From the NCBI GenBank assembly GCA_963457665.1, contig OY735228.1, forward strand, positions 4,231,971 through 4,295,970: a DNA stretch of 64,000 bases, in the 5' to 3' direction. The notes beneath the pieces were generated by a model, which saw only the letters and a program-made list of their open reading frames with translations, was not told where the DNA came from and searched no databases. Positions 1 to 10,139 of this stretch are shown here, piece after piece (within the stretch, counting starts at the first letter, position 1; each line of letters opens with the position of its first letter). The DNA comes from Thysanoteuthis rhombus (lineage: Eukaryota > Mollusca > Cephalopoda > Oegopsida > Thysanoteuthidae). Both the position numbers and the translations under genes were made by a program.

Positions 1-256
1 GCCAGCCGAGTTCAAAGTCCAATTCAATGGGAATGACTCACCCTTCATACGCAACGTACTTTCAATTATAAGTAACATACCTGGACGTGCCTGAGACTGT
101 TAATACAGATGTTGCGAACAGTCACTTACTATGACTGCAGAATATATGGAGATAAAAACGTTTGAATTGAAAACAGCCATGATAATGAACATCATCCAGG
201 GTGCTATTTACATTATCTAATGGAGTAATGCCAATTCAATACAGATTATCTTACCA

Positions 257-329
257 GCCGAAATAGCTCAGTTAGGAGAGCTTTAGACTGCAGGTCTAAT
301 GGTCCCTTTTTCAATCCCGGGTTTCGGCA
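257..329 (+). pseudogene. tRNA-Phe-like pseudogene with GCA anticodon
   Basis: A 73-nt sequence aligned end to end with the tRNA-Phe at 25891. Both acceptor halves (GCCGAAA / TTTCGGC) are intact. The anticodon loop reads CTGCAGG rather than CTGAAGA, so the apparent anticodon is GCA (Cys). The 5' half of the T stem is mutated (CCTTT where CCTGG is expected) and cannot pair with CCCGG. The flank beginning TCCGGTGGTTGG matches that of the tRNA-Phe copies at 21553 and 25891. This is a decayed Phe copy and is very unlikely to be a functional tRNA-Cys. Confidence 0.8.
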
Positions 330-982
330 TCCGGTGGTTGGTAGTCAATGTTTTAATGAATTCGTCACTTGTATTTTGAAATAAGCTTCCTCATTTATCC
401 AAGTCAGACTTTTCATAAAAACCACGTTGAAATCGCACAGTAAGGACAACGTTGGACTTCAGTTTAACTATTTCAGGTTCATCTTGGATCTCGGCATCCG
501 GAGTTTGTCTAAGGAATAAACTTATTTTTCCTTCGAGGAAAAGTTCAGTAAAATCTAAATTATACTGATATAATTTCAGCTAGAATTGTAATTTAATGTT
601 CGTTAAGAAAAAAAGAGAAATGAAATGTTTTCATGATATTGAATATGATGTTTTTTAGTTCATTTTTTTAATGCAATGAACCTTAGACAGCACTTCGCAC
701 ATATCTTGTAGAGGAGACCGGCACCGCCAAATCATCCTGTGTTTATGAGAAATTTCAAGAGGGACCCAGTATAGGGCCCAAGTAATCTACTAGGTCATGG
801 GATAATTGTTTGATTTACTTTGAAAAGAATCTACATGTTGATTAGAATGAGAAGAGGAGCAGCCCTTGGTTCCTTGGGGCCCCAGACAAGCTGAACTTCA
901 GTACCTTTCAAATTTGTTTCTTCATTTTCCCATTTTTTTTTTTTACTTCTCGGAAGGCCTAATGTCCCTGGTGAATAGCCCC
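330..982. other. Non-coding flank containing a dispersed repeat copy
   Basis: No gene seen. About 670-930 is a copy of a roughly 300-bp family found again at 2161-2310 and 7941-8245, and inverted at about 17635-17935. The shared text includes a CCGCCAAATCATCCTG-like stretch and a CAAGCTGAACTTCAGT stretch. The first part is the downstream flank of the Phe pseudogene. Confidence 0.6.
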
Positions 983-1765
983 GTTTTTCTGGCCTTTTCG
1001 GCAGGATCATAGTGTAGTACCTGTTCCACGGCATGGACCGAGGAGTCGATTCTGACATTTGCCTATTGACTGGGCCGGAGAGGGTGTGTGTCAAAGACCG
1101 AGTGCGCCGGTGCAATGCGTTAACCAATGAGGTTTTACTGAGGCTACACACTGCTAAGAACATCGGCTCTCCTATTATTACTCGGCCCAGCTGCAGGGGG
1201 GGGGGCAGTTTCCCCGGAGCAGCACTGCTCCAATGCACTTAAAGGAGCAGGTCCCCTGGTAGACACTTTCGTGACGGAGGTTGCTTTAGCTTCTACGGTC
1301 GCTTGGCAATCGAAGTCGTGTCGGCTGGAGCTATTTTTGGAAGAGGTTACCAATTCTTCCCACGTTAAGCCCGACCTTGTGTCAAAATCCGCTGTGATGG
1401 GACAGTAGATAAATAGATTCCCCGGAGCAGTACTGCTCCATTGCACTCAAAGGAGCAGTTCCCTGATGGAAGCTTTCGTGGCGGAGGTTGCTTTGGTTGC
1501 AAAGCAAACCGTAGCTGCGTTGGCTGGAGCCATTTTTGGAAGGGGTTACCAATTCTTCCCACGTTAACGTCGACCTTGTGTCATATTTTGCTGTGGCGGG
1601 GTAGCGAATAAACAACGCCCCGTTCTTCTGGCTTTTTTGGCAGGATCAAAGTGTAGTATCTGTTCCACGGAAGATTCCGAGGCGTAGGTACTGACACTTG
1701 CCCGTCGAATGGGCCAGAGATTGCGTTGCAGGTGGTGTCAAGACCCAGTGCACCGGTGTAGTCCG
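983..1765 (-). mobile_element. Cluster of three fragments of an unclassified short retroposon-like family
   Basis: Read on the minus strand, 1416 to 983 is a nearly full-length copy of the element inserted at 26889-27351. It starts CTATTTATCTACTGTCCC and ends GGCCAGAAAAA. The parts at about 1417-1610 and 1621-1765 are a 5' half and a 3' third of further copies, in the same orientation, so the fragments lie head to tail. Short frames through the element overlap in several phases and look like chance. A G-run lies at 1196-1204. I do not recognise the family. Confidence 0.65.
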
Positions 1766-1799
1766 TCAGCCAATGTGGTTTACTTAAAAGATTTACCAA

Positions 1800-2160
1800 A
1801 AGATTTAAACTAGTTTTGGATTTGAGGCATATATATGTAATGCCGTTATGATGATGTCATAATACCTTTGTGATACCTTTAATGTCATGTGATAATATCT
1901 TCTTTATGATGTCATAATGGATATTAACCTTATACCTTTGTGATATCATAATGGTGTTAATGTCATGTGTTAATACCTCCATTATGATGTCATAATGAAT
2001 TTTACCTCTCTGCTATGAAAAGAAAACAAGCGTTGAAGTCAGGAAATTGATGCATATATTGATAAATCAAATGTGACTTCAATTTCAACATTGATCTAAT
2101 TGAAATATTACTATATATATCATTATGGATTAATTAAAGATTATTTTATCAAAAATCAAA
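1800..2160. repeat. Direct repeat, copy 1 (partner 4990-5325)
   Basis: Both copies begin with an AACTAGTTT-like stretch and a GGCATATATAT tract. They continue through short internal repeats of TTATGATGTCATAATG and end at TTAATTAAAGATT...TTATCAAAA. In this copy the AT tract is only a few units long, whereas the partner carries 76 bp of (AT)n. No gene is seen. Confidence 0.7.
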
Positions 2161-2456
2161 GGACCTAAGACAGTCAGTCGTACATACTTTGGAGAGCAGA
2201 TAAACATCGCCAAACCATCCTGAGTTTATGAGAAATGTCAAGAGGGATCCGGTATAGGGCCTTAATAATCTGGTAGGTCGTGGGATAATTATTTGATTTT
2301 GACATTCCCGAGGAACGTCGCTTATCCAAACTCCAATTATCCGAGTTTCGCAGTATCTGAACAAAATATTCAACGTCGGTCCCAGTCGGGTAATCGGCGT
2401 TCTCTCGTAAAAATACGTTCACTATCGTACACCAGCAAACAACAGAGAATGTATTT
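2161..2456. repeat. 5' flank of tRNA-Val module
   Basis: Shared with 7941-8630, and inverted with about 17237-17935. It contains the roughly 300-bp family also present at 670-930, followed by a block with TTATCC(A/G)AAC and ACAAAATATTCAACGT. In each module this block lies immediately upstream of the tRNA-Val, so it travelled with the tRNA during duplication. No promoter element can be assigned. Confidence 0.6.
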
Positions 2457-2506
2457 GGTTCCATAGTGTAGTGGTTATCACGCTCGCTACACACGCAAAA
2501 GGCCCT
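2457..2506 (+). pseudogene. tRNA-Val 5' fragment
   Basis: This matches the first 50 nt of tRNA-Val(CAC), GGTTCCATAGTGTAGTGG onwards, and breaks off after GGCCC, so the T arm and 3' acceptor strand are missing. The anticodon-loop residue 33 is A instead of the invariant U, and the anticodon stem is imperfect. Confidence 0.85.
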
Positions 2507-3484
2507 TCTACAGTTTTTAAGAGCAGAATCAAGTTTTGTTTTTTTTTCTACTTGATATTAATTCTTTTCCTCCGTGATCGAACTGTCATTGTGATTTCTT
2601 TTTAACTTTGAGAAAGACTATTCAAATATTAACACAAATGCTGATATTTTAGTCACCAAGTTTAAATATTTGTCTGTTCAAGTAACAGTGAAACATTAGT
2701 TTTACTCCCTGCTTCTATTTACAGCTAATTAAAAAATGAGCGAAAGTTGACTTCAAAATTAAAAAAAAATAGGACTGAACATGGCCAGCAGCTAAAGTGC
2801 GACTGACTGCTGTAGCTGATTGTGTGTGTGTGAGCTTTGCAGAAGAACATAATCTTTACACTCTTTCCTCTCTTTAAAGCTGTTGGAAGAGAGAGAAAGA
2901 GATTTTTGTGACTGAATAGTAATATTCTAAAACATTAGTATATCCATAGATAACTTAAAAGAATCCCATCATTTTTGACGGGTAATATGCCAGTATCTTA
3001 ACAATACAGAAGTAATCGAGGAAATAAACCCATTGAATAAAAAAACATCGACATTTTCGGAGGAAAAAAAAAAGAAAGCCTTGACTTTCCTTATTCTCAA
3101 TTCTCATTATTCTTATTGATCACTCAATATAGGAGGGAAATAAACAACATGGCACTTGGAACCCCCGATACTAGTTTTAAAGACGTAATTAAAATTTTGC
3201 AAATTTCTGACTTTGGAGTTTAATAGAAAAAAAAAGGCCCACATTAACGTCTAGAAAAAGAAAAACGAAGAAAAACTGCTATGCTAAGCTATGACGAGCA
3301 GGCAGGGCGGGTATCATACGTATTGATTACAAGCGTCCAACCCTGCCTCGTCAATCACATTCTCCGTTTCATTTACAGCTCAGTCACTCACACGTCAGAA
3401 TTTCTGAGGGATCAGAAAATTTGCTCGAGTTATTAAGGAAAGATCAGAATGAATCGTAAAAATTATACACTGCCAACCTCCGGA
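2507..3484. repeat. Val-Phe spacer, copy 1
   Basis: Corresponds to the spacer between tRNA-Val 8770 and tRNA-Phe 9483, and in inverted form to about 16020-16960. For example, a CAGCAGCTAAAGTGC stretch near 2790 matches the minus strand near 16745. No gene seen. Confidence 0.6.
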
Positions 3485-3504
3485 TGCCGAAACCCGGGAT
3501 TGAA
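3485..3504 (-). pseudogene. tRNA-Phe 3' end, broken at a duplication junction
   Basis: Only the acceptor 3' strand and part of the T arm remain (minus strand of TGCCGAAACCCGGGATTGAA). At 3505 the sequence switches abruptly to a block otherwise found beside tRNA-Val at about 12690 and 13910. The breakpoint falls inside the tRNA T arm, as the intact relative at 9483-9555 shows. Confidence 0.8.
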
Positions 3505-4251
3505 GCCCAGTGAGTTAGGTGACCATTACAGCAGTTCCATAATAATAACCTTAAACCATTTTTTCACGTGTTATGCCAATAAAGTGAATACGAATTTACT
3601 TGGCTGTCTTAGAGTCACATCTATTTACATTCATGCAGATTAGAATCAACACCATATTTATGCTGGATGTTGTTCCAAGTCATACAGCTAAATGTGTACG
3701 AATGGTTTCTGAATTACCTGCCTTAAGACATTTTGTATCAGAAACTCTCTTGAAATATCTACACAAAAGAACAGTGAACTACGATACAATCACCCATGAA
3801 TTTTATGTTTGTTCGGAATGATTATATTTCAACAGTAACAATACACTGAGATGAAAGATGGCTGATTCTTTTGTAATCTGAATCAGGATTGAGGCAAAAA
3901 AGTCTATCAATTATTCCAAATACAATTTTCAAACACAATATTCCATATAAACTTTGCATATTTGTTGCTCATTATTGTCACATATTTGGCCTCGATGTAA
4001 AACAAAGGATGACAATGGCTTGGCTCATTGTTTACCAAAGAGTGTACAGTCACAATTCTAAGTGGAAAATGTTGGAATATTTAGCTTGAAATTCTGCATT
4101 CAAAAACCAAAGACTATTCACAGTGACCAAGTGCCAAAATAAACTATGCAATTATCTCATACTATTTTAGTTATCGTCGTGGAGAAGACATTTCAATACG
4201 CCGTTTGTAATGCGTAATTAATGATCATTCTTAGATAGGAAAACAAAGGAA
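3505..4251. repeat. tRNA-Val 3' flank block (inverted relative to two copies at 12 and 13 kb)
   Basis: The minus strand reading from tRNA-Val 4252 leftwards matches the plus strand after tRNA-Val 11785 (11858-12700) and after tRNA-Val 13038 (13111-13930). Shared pieces include TCATCCTTTGTTTTACATCG and GGAACTGCTGTAAT. Small frames here have stop-interrupted counterparts in the sister copies, so I do not call a gene. Confidence 0.75.
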
Positions 4252-4324
4252 TGGTTCCGCTGGGGATCGAACCCAGGACCTCTCGCGTGTGAAGCGAGCG
4301 TGATAACCACTACACTACGGAACC
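4252..4324 (-). tRNA. tRNA-Val(CAC)
   Basis: An intact 73-nt nuclear tRNA. The acceptor GGTTCCG pairs with CGGAACC, the discriminator is A, and the D arm is GTG/CAC. The anticodon stem CTCGC/GCGAG encloses loop TTCACAC (anticodon CAC, reading GUG). The T arm is CTGGG-TTCGATC-CCCAG. Internal A and B boxes are present. A T4 terminator lies 8 nt past the 3' end (minus strand of 4240-4243), and no CCA is encoded. The tRNA body is identical to that at 43902. A 5S-like pseudogene lies 78 nt from its 5' end, head to head. Confidence 0.95.
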
Positions 4325-4402
4325 AGTTGAGTGGTAAGACACTCAATAACATATCTGACTAATACACAATCTTAATCGATTGAGTCTCTGACATCTCTCT
4401 TC

Positions 4403-4520
4403 TCCGGTGAGGCCAAATCGTATTGGATACACCAGTTCTCGTACGACCACCGTAGTTAAGCAATGTAGTACCAGGCCAGTTCGTAGATGGGTGAGCAATT
4501 GAGAATGCCAGGTGGTGAAA
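4403..4520 (+). pseudogene. 5S rRNA-like pseudogene
   Basis: Alignable from memory with metazoan 5S rRNA over most of its length. It contains GATACACCAGTTCTCGTACG, then ACCACCGTAGTTAAGCAA (box A region), then GTAGATGGGTGAGC (box C region) and GAGAATGCCAGGTGGTG. Substitutions are scattered and the two termini do not pair well, so it is probably not functional. It could equally be the 5S-derived head of a SINE3-type element, but no such body or tail is visible. A mirrored copy lies at 11586. Confidence 0.75.
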
Positions 4521-5009
4521 GAATATGAGGACAATCCTGCTATTTTTTTCAGGCAAAGGCAAGAAGAAAAAAGAGAAAAGTGGAATAAATCTTAAGCAAT
4601 CAATTTTCAAATTAATTTCAATGTAGCACAATTACTATATTCTGAGCCCGAAATATATGAAGCAAAGCAAAACAATCGAATTCACTTTTAAAAAAGCTAT
4701 CAATATAATTTCTTCTCATTAATTCAATGTCATTACATAAAGTAAGACAGCGAACCTCTATCAATGCATTTTAAACAATATTTTTTATCAATTTTTATTT
4801 TAATCAAGTTTGGTAAATAATTTGATTTATCCAACCAACAAAGAAAAAATAGAAGGTATTAAAGGAAAATACATCTTACTTTCAAGTCCTTTGTTCTGCC
4901 CGAGTCAAGTTTTAGCAGAGCCTTTTTCCGTTGGAACCTTTTGGTTTTAAGTCCATTGTTCTGCACTAAGTTGGAAACACCGAAAGAGTCAAACTAGTTT
5001 AAAATTTTA

Positions 5010-5012
<3 letters not shown>

Positions 5013-5088
<76 letters not shown>
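5013..5088. repeat. (AT)n microsatellite
   Basis: An uninterrupted AT dinucleotide tract of 76 bp at the junction between the inverted-repeat arm and the extra segment that follows. The right arm has a shorter AT tract (18981-19014) at the matching point. Confidence 0.97.
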
Positions 5089-5091
<3 letters not shown>

Positions 5092-6806
5092 ACCGTTATT
5101 ATGATGTAATAATGCCGTTATGTCATGTGATGATACCTTTATTATGATGTCATAATGAGTTTTAACTTATCTGTTATTCGGGAAAAAAACAAGCATGAAA
5201 GTCAGGTGATAGATGTACATATTAATGAATTTAATGTAACTTCAATTCCGACATTTACTTCATTAAAATATTACTTTTATTATTGTGATTTAATTAAAGA
5301 TTGATTTATCAAAACGATCTATATTGAAATTTCCAACATCTTGATACAACCAAAAAATATCTAAATCTAGCTGAAAAACATCCAATTGGCCACACAACCG
5401 ATGCTAGAAATGTTGCGTCCAAACATAATTTTACAGTCAGTAGAAATCTACAGATTATTTGCTTTTTCTTGCCTTCGGTTATTTTGTTTCCTCTTCACAT
5501 CATCCCCTTTACAGATCGTTCTGTTTGTTTATGGACCCCAGAAAATAGCGTGCCTTCTTTCCCCTGGTATGAAATCAGCACTTTACAGGTAGACATTTCA
5601 CCTTTGGTAAGTTCTTTTTCTAGCTTTTGATTTTCATACTCTTTGATGTCACATGTATACTGTCAGACAGTCCTTTTAATGACCCTAATCCTAGCAAATC
5701 TTCAAAACCACTACCTGACACTTTCTACCGAATACAAAATTACCCCAAAATCTCTCATCGTAAAAGCAAATTTAGCAAATGTCTGCGATAAAATGGTTGA
5801 CAGTAGATAACTGATGGAGCACTGACATATATGGTACCCTCAAAGTGTTTTCCAGAAGACTGAACTCTTTGTTGTTGTTTGGATTGTTAACATGGCGTTC
5901 CAGCCGATCTATTCTTCAGCCTTCTTCAGATGTACTATCCGAACGTGATGGTGGTAAACTGAATTTTTCCAATGTTAGCTCGGCTATAACGTTGGATATT
6001 GTGTTCTTTCCTTGTTAGGCCTTACTATCTTTTCAAGAGGTGAGTTGTATATCCGAATATCCCATGATCAAGGGGAGGGGCAAGCATGATATATGCTCCC
6101 TCTCCCCGGGTTAACCCTTCTCATTTAGGGTGAGGGCATTTGAGAGTTGGAACTTCACAGTAAATGAAGGATAATGGTGCAGTACAATCGTTTTATGTAA
6201 TCTAAACCAACTGTACTTATATAAAAAGACAGTATTTTTACCGTAAGTGCTATTTTCCATGAATCGTAAATATATGATATATTTTAACAAATAAAGCTAA
6301 AAAATTGTTAGATAGAAATGACTTTTGAATATGTTTTTAAAAATTCGATTCAATTTATTGATAATCTTTGAAAATATCCATGTGAATTCTTTACAGTGTT
6401 GTTTTTATTTAGTAAATTCATTATCGTAGATATTTTGGAATTGTATAAAAAGAGGGAACTATCATTCGCTGGTAACAGGGTTGTTGCTGAGATATATCAT
6501 GAATATATCCTCTGGCCTCCACCCCAAGGAATTGTATCTTTTTGGCTTCCTTCCTCCTGCAAGAGTGGCAGCCTGTGATGCTAAGATCTCAAAATTTCAA
6601 TCTCTAAACTGCCCGTATATACCACTCAGAAGATTTACCAAAAAAGCTGGGTCTTTAATATTTCCCTGCACACCACTCCCTCCAAGTTATCGACAAACTC
6701 AATTGACTGCATGTTCAGTGACTGGGTCACTTCTACCAATAGAGAAAAGATGGTTGTTTTTTGACAAGTGATGGTGCAAAAAAAGGAAAACAATTAATCA
6801 CACAAT
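5089..6806. other. Segment present only in the left arm
   Basis: Its start (to about 5325) is a direct copy of 1824-2160. The rest (5326-6806) has no counterpart I recognised in the window. Frames of 60-96 codons at 5386-5771 and 6396-6771 have no recognisable domain, so I do not call them genes. The absence from the right arm means either insertion here or deletion there. Confidence 0.5.
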
Positions 6807-8387
6807 TACCTAAAAGTCAACATAGGTTTCTTCAATTTTTAAGCAGGTCTGTTTGGCCGGCTGGCTTTACAGTAATCACCAGTGTTGCTGACTTAAGAAA
6901 TAATTTTGCTCCACCAATAAGCACCAAATTAGAGAATAGTACAAATATAAAAAAAACACCCCCAAAAGATGCTAAATATGGTCACAAAATGAGCAAAGAT
7001 GGCAAACATTTGTAAGCTCGCCTGCGCTAATTTATCAATTTTCGCACGACCAAAACAAGAAACGTGCAAAATTTAACTCGAAAAGATCTAAATTGGCAAC
7101 GGTGGGTATCACGAGTTCTGGCCACAACAATGAAGCTAGACGACTGAATCAAAAAAAGAAATTACTCCATATTATGCACTGGAAAAAGTTTTCCTTATTT
7201 TTTTTCAAATCCCTAAAAAAGGTTTTTAGTAAGGGTTCAATTTGTAAGACTTCTTTCGAACTTTTTTTAGTGATCCGACATAATAAAAGGCAAGTGATAC
7301 TGACTTATCCATTGATCAACCAATATTTAATTGATCACCCACAGTACAACATCGTGTCGAAAGACGTGTGTCATGAGACGGTTTCTATAGAGTGACTAAC
7401 CAGACGTGCATTCATATGTTTTACGTTTCACTTGTCCCCAATGGTTTTCCACTAGAGAAAGTCAATCCCAGGCAACTTGGTGCTTCGAATGAAGAGACCA
7501 AAGCACCGAACTGAGGTCAAATCACAAAACAGGGCAAGTAAACAATCAAAACTTGAATTGCCTCAGACAACTTTTTACGACATTAAGCACCAATAAGCTG
7601 ATTTATAGACTTGATCTGCAAGGTTTTATGCAGGCCAAAAGTGAGGAGCCCAAAAGCATGGATAAGAAATTGAATTGTTTCAACTCTCTTCTCATTACAT
7701 AGAAATATTCTAATTGTAATTTACTTCATTTTTCTATCTATTGGCTTACTTTAGATTAAAAAGGTCTCTGTGTGTGTGTTTGTGTGTGTGGTCAAATATC
7801 GAGTCTCAGCTTCCGGAGATTGGCATTGAAATAACTTTATTTTTCATTCGGTGAAAAATCATGATACAATTTCTGTGAAAATTGTAATTTAAGGTTCATT
7901 AAGGAACAAGTGTTTTGTTTTCATGGTATTTCTTGGACTAAGGACCTGAGAGAGTCAGTCGTACATAGCTTGAAGAGAAGATGGGAACCGCCAAATCATC
8001 TTGAGGTGATGAAAAATGTCATGAGGGGCTCATTATAGAACTATAATAATCTGGTAGGTCGTAAGATAATTATTTGATTTTCTTTGAACGGACTCTAGAC
8101 GTTGATTCAAGTGAGGGCAAAGCCAGTCCTTGGGTCCTAGGCATCATTGACAAGCTGAACTTCAGTGCCAGTTAAATCTGTTAATTCACTTTCCCATTTT
8201 CTCATTTGTTTTGGAAAGTCCTACAGTCTCTAACAAATGACAAGCGACCTCTAGCACTTGGCGCCCCGAATAACTACCCCTATGTTGCCGGAACCTAGAT
8301 CTCGCCCCGAGGTTTACGATTGTTTTAGAGTTTTGAAAGCACACTATAGATGTATCGAGGCAGACGTAGAAAGTACCAGGAAGCTAG

Positions 8388-8472
8388 GTGTGTGTATCTG
8401 TGTGTGTGTGTGTGTGTGTGCGTGTGTGTGTATGTGTGTGTGTGTGTGTGTGCGTGTGTGTGTGTGTGTGTG
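8388..8472. repeat. (TG)n microsatellite
   Basis: An interrupted TG tract. It generates long artificial frames rich in Cys/Val or His/Thr on the two strands, which should not be read as proteins. Confidence 0.95.
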
Positions 8473-8769
8473 TATCTGAGCTTACGTGTCTGTCCAGTCT
8501 TTTGAAATTCCAATCATGTTGATAAATAAGTGTCGACGAATTTTGGCTATCCGAACTTCAATTATCCTAATTTTGCATTATCCGAACAAAATATCCAACG
8601 TCCGTCTTGGTCAAGTAATCAACGTTCTTCTGAAAATATAGTATGAAGTAAATGTTCAAATTGAAAGAGACAATAAAAAGTAATCACTACTTTATGAAAT
8701 CAAATCTTCTAAATCGATGATAAGCATAAGGTCTTTAGTATCTGAAAAGAGATTACCAGTTCAACAGTT

Positions 8770-8842
8770 GGTTCCGTAGTGTAGTGGTTATCACGCTCGC
8801 TTCACACGCGAGAGGCCCTGGGTTCGATCCCCAGCGGAACCA
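8770..8842 (+). tRNA. tRNA-Val(CAC)
   Basis: The canonical 73-nt copy. All four stems are fully paired (GGTTCCG/CGGAACC; CTCGC/GCGAG; CTGGG/CCCAG), the anticodon is CAC and the discriminator is A. It differs from the 4252 gene only in the variable region (GGCCC against GGTCC). T-runs at 8848-8852 and 8854-8859 make a strong Pol III terminator. It forms a convergent pair with tRNA-Phe 9483, 640 bp away. Confidence 0.95.
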
Positions 8843-9482
8843 TTGTCTTTTTCTTTTTTCCTCGAGGAGCAATATCAATTTTTTTCAATTTGACATTGAT
8901 CCTTTCCTTTTGAGATCGAAGCATCCGCATTGTTTGTTCATATTTTGAAAAAGGACAATCCAAATATATGAACAGGATTAATGGAAGAAGTTGACATGTA
9001 AAAAAAAAACACTGACATATTCGGTCTTTCTTTAGAAAAAGAGACAATCTCGACTTTTCTTTTCCCCTATTCACATCATTCTCATTGATTACTCAATATA
9101 AAGGAGAGAGAGACAAGCATGGCACTTGAAATCCCTGATACTTATTTTGAAAACGTATCTAAAATTTTGTAAATTTTAGACTTGAATTTAATCTCCTCAG
9201 AGCGAAACATAAAAAAAACACATTTACGTCTAAAAGGCGAAAACAAAAACAAGCAGAGGTGGATTCATGCTTTTCCCAAGGGTATTAGAACAAATAGAAA
9301 GCAAGCAATACATTCCCAGGCGGAGGAGAAACTCACATTGTCGATCACATTCTCCGTACCATTAGAAGCTCCGACACTCGCAAGTCGGAATTTCAGAGAG
9401 AATCAGAAAATTTCCTCGACTCGTTTAAGGAAGATGAGAATTTTCAGAACGAATCTTAAAAATTGATATGCCAACCTCCGGA

Positions 9483-9555
9483 TGCCGAAACCCGGGATTG
9501 AACCAGGGACCTTTAGATCTTCAGTCTAACGCTCTCCCAACTGAGCTATTTCGGC
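9483..9555 (-). tRNA. tRNA-Phe(GAA)
   Basis: An intact 73-nt tRNA-Phe. GCCGAAA pairs with TTTCGGC, the D arm is GCTC...GAGC, and the anticodon stem TTAGA/TCTAA encloses CTGAAGA (anticodon GAA). The T arm is CCTGG-TTCAATC-CCGGG and the discriminator is A. Minus-strand T5 at 9462-9458 is a terminator about 20 nt downstream. A 16-nt fragment of the same tRNA 5' end is repeated at 9650-9665. Confidence 0.95.
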
Positions 9556-9872
9556 TAGCGAAGATAATAGTATCAAGTTGATAATACATCATTTTAATGT
9601 AAAATGGTGTCAAAGTTAACGTTTCTTACATAGTGATCATTTATGCTTCAACTGAGCTATTTCGGCTGGCGATTGTAAGGTTATCAAATACATATAACTT
9701 TATTGTAATGCTGACGACAAGCAGTTGTAAATAAGCCGTGACAACTTTAGATAATAAAAGGCAAAATGAATGTGTGGAATGGGAATTTCGTTTTGTTCGT
9801 AGAGTGCGGGAGAGCAAGAGGAAGATTGCCTGTCTATCAGCTGGAGGGTTGAGAAGAAAAAGGAAAATTACA

Positions 9873-10139
9873 TCATCGTCAACATCATCATCATCAGTAG
9901 CAGCAGCCTATTTGTGTACGTTGTTGGACATAGACCATCCTTAAGATTCGCCAGATCCCTCTATCATGGGCATCACGAAGCCAACACTTTCTGAATTTAT
10001 CTAGCTCGTCACGCCCCCTTACTTTCTGTCGGCCACAGCCCCACACTGGACGTTTGTGAGACAAGATGTCCAGCAGTTGTCTGCTATTCGTGCAACATGT
10101 TCAACCCATTGCCATTTGAGTTTTCTAACAGTTCATATG
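9873..10139 (-). mobile_element. RTE-type retrotransposon 3' end (fragment)
   Basis: Begins on the plus strand with (ATC)-rich repeats and then TTGGACATAGACCATCC. It aligns with the antisense 3' end of the RTE copies at 26536, 36522 and 41747. The minus strand therefore runs through the decayed C-terminus of the RT polyprotein into an ATC-family tail. The flank at 9760-9870 is shared with 32700-32905 and 41550-41745. Confidence 0.7.

Larger units (their letters stand above)
4720..9560. repeat. Left arm of long imperfect inverted repeat
   Basis: Blocks in order along this arm (4720-5010, 6807-7400, 7400-7560, 7790-8250, tRNA-Val 8770, tRNA-Phe 9483) occur in reverse order and orientation at 19465 down to 15941. 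Example pair: ACCAGACGTGCATTCATATG at 7402 and its complement near 18425. The arm contains an extra segment (5089-6806) absent from the right arm. The arms are clearly diverged, so the event is not recent. Confidence 0.75.

Noticed and set aside
1033-1799. Several overlapping 60-135 codon frames with GC-rich, protein-like composition
   Set aside because: They lie in different phases over copies of one retroposon-like element, and equivalent frames in the 26.9-27.3 kb copy are broken.
7093-7395. 100-codon frame in the left inverted-repeat arm
   Set aside because: The inverted counterpart at about 18440-18740 has frameshifting indels, and no domain is recognisable.
7797-7835. Possible tRNA-Phe 3' end (TCGAGTCTCAGCTTCCGGAG)
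   Set aside because: Too short and diverged to list separately; it is recorded with its partner at 18076.
8258-8513. Overlapping frames rich in Cys/Val and His/Thr
   Set aside because: They are translations of the (TG)n/(CA)n microsatellite on the two strands.
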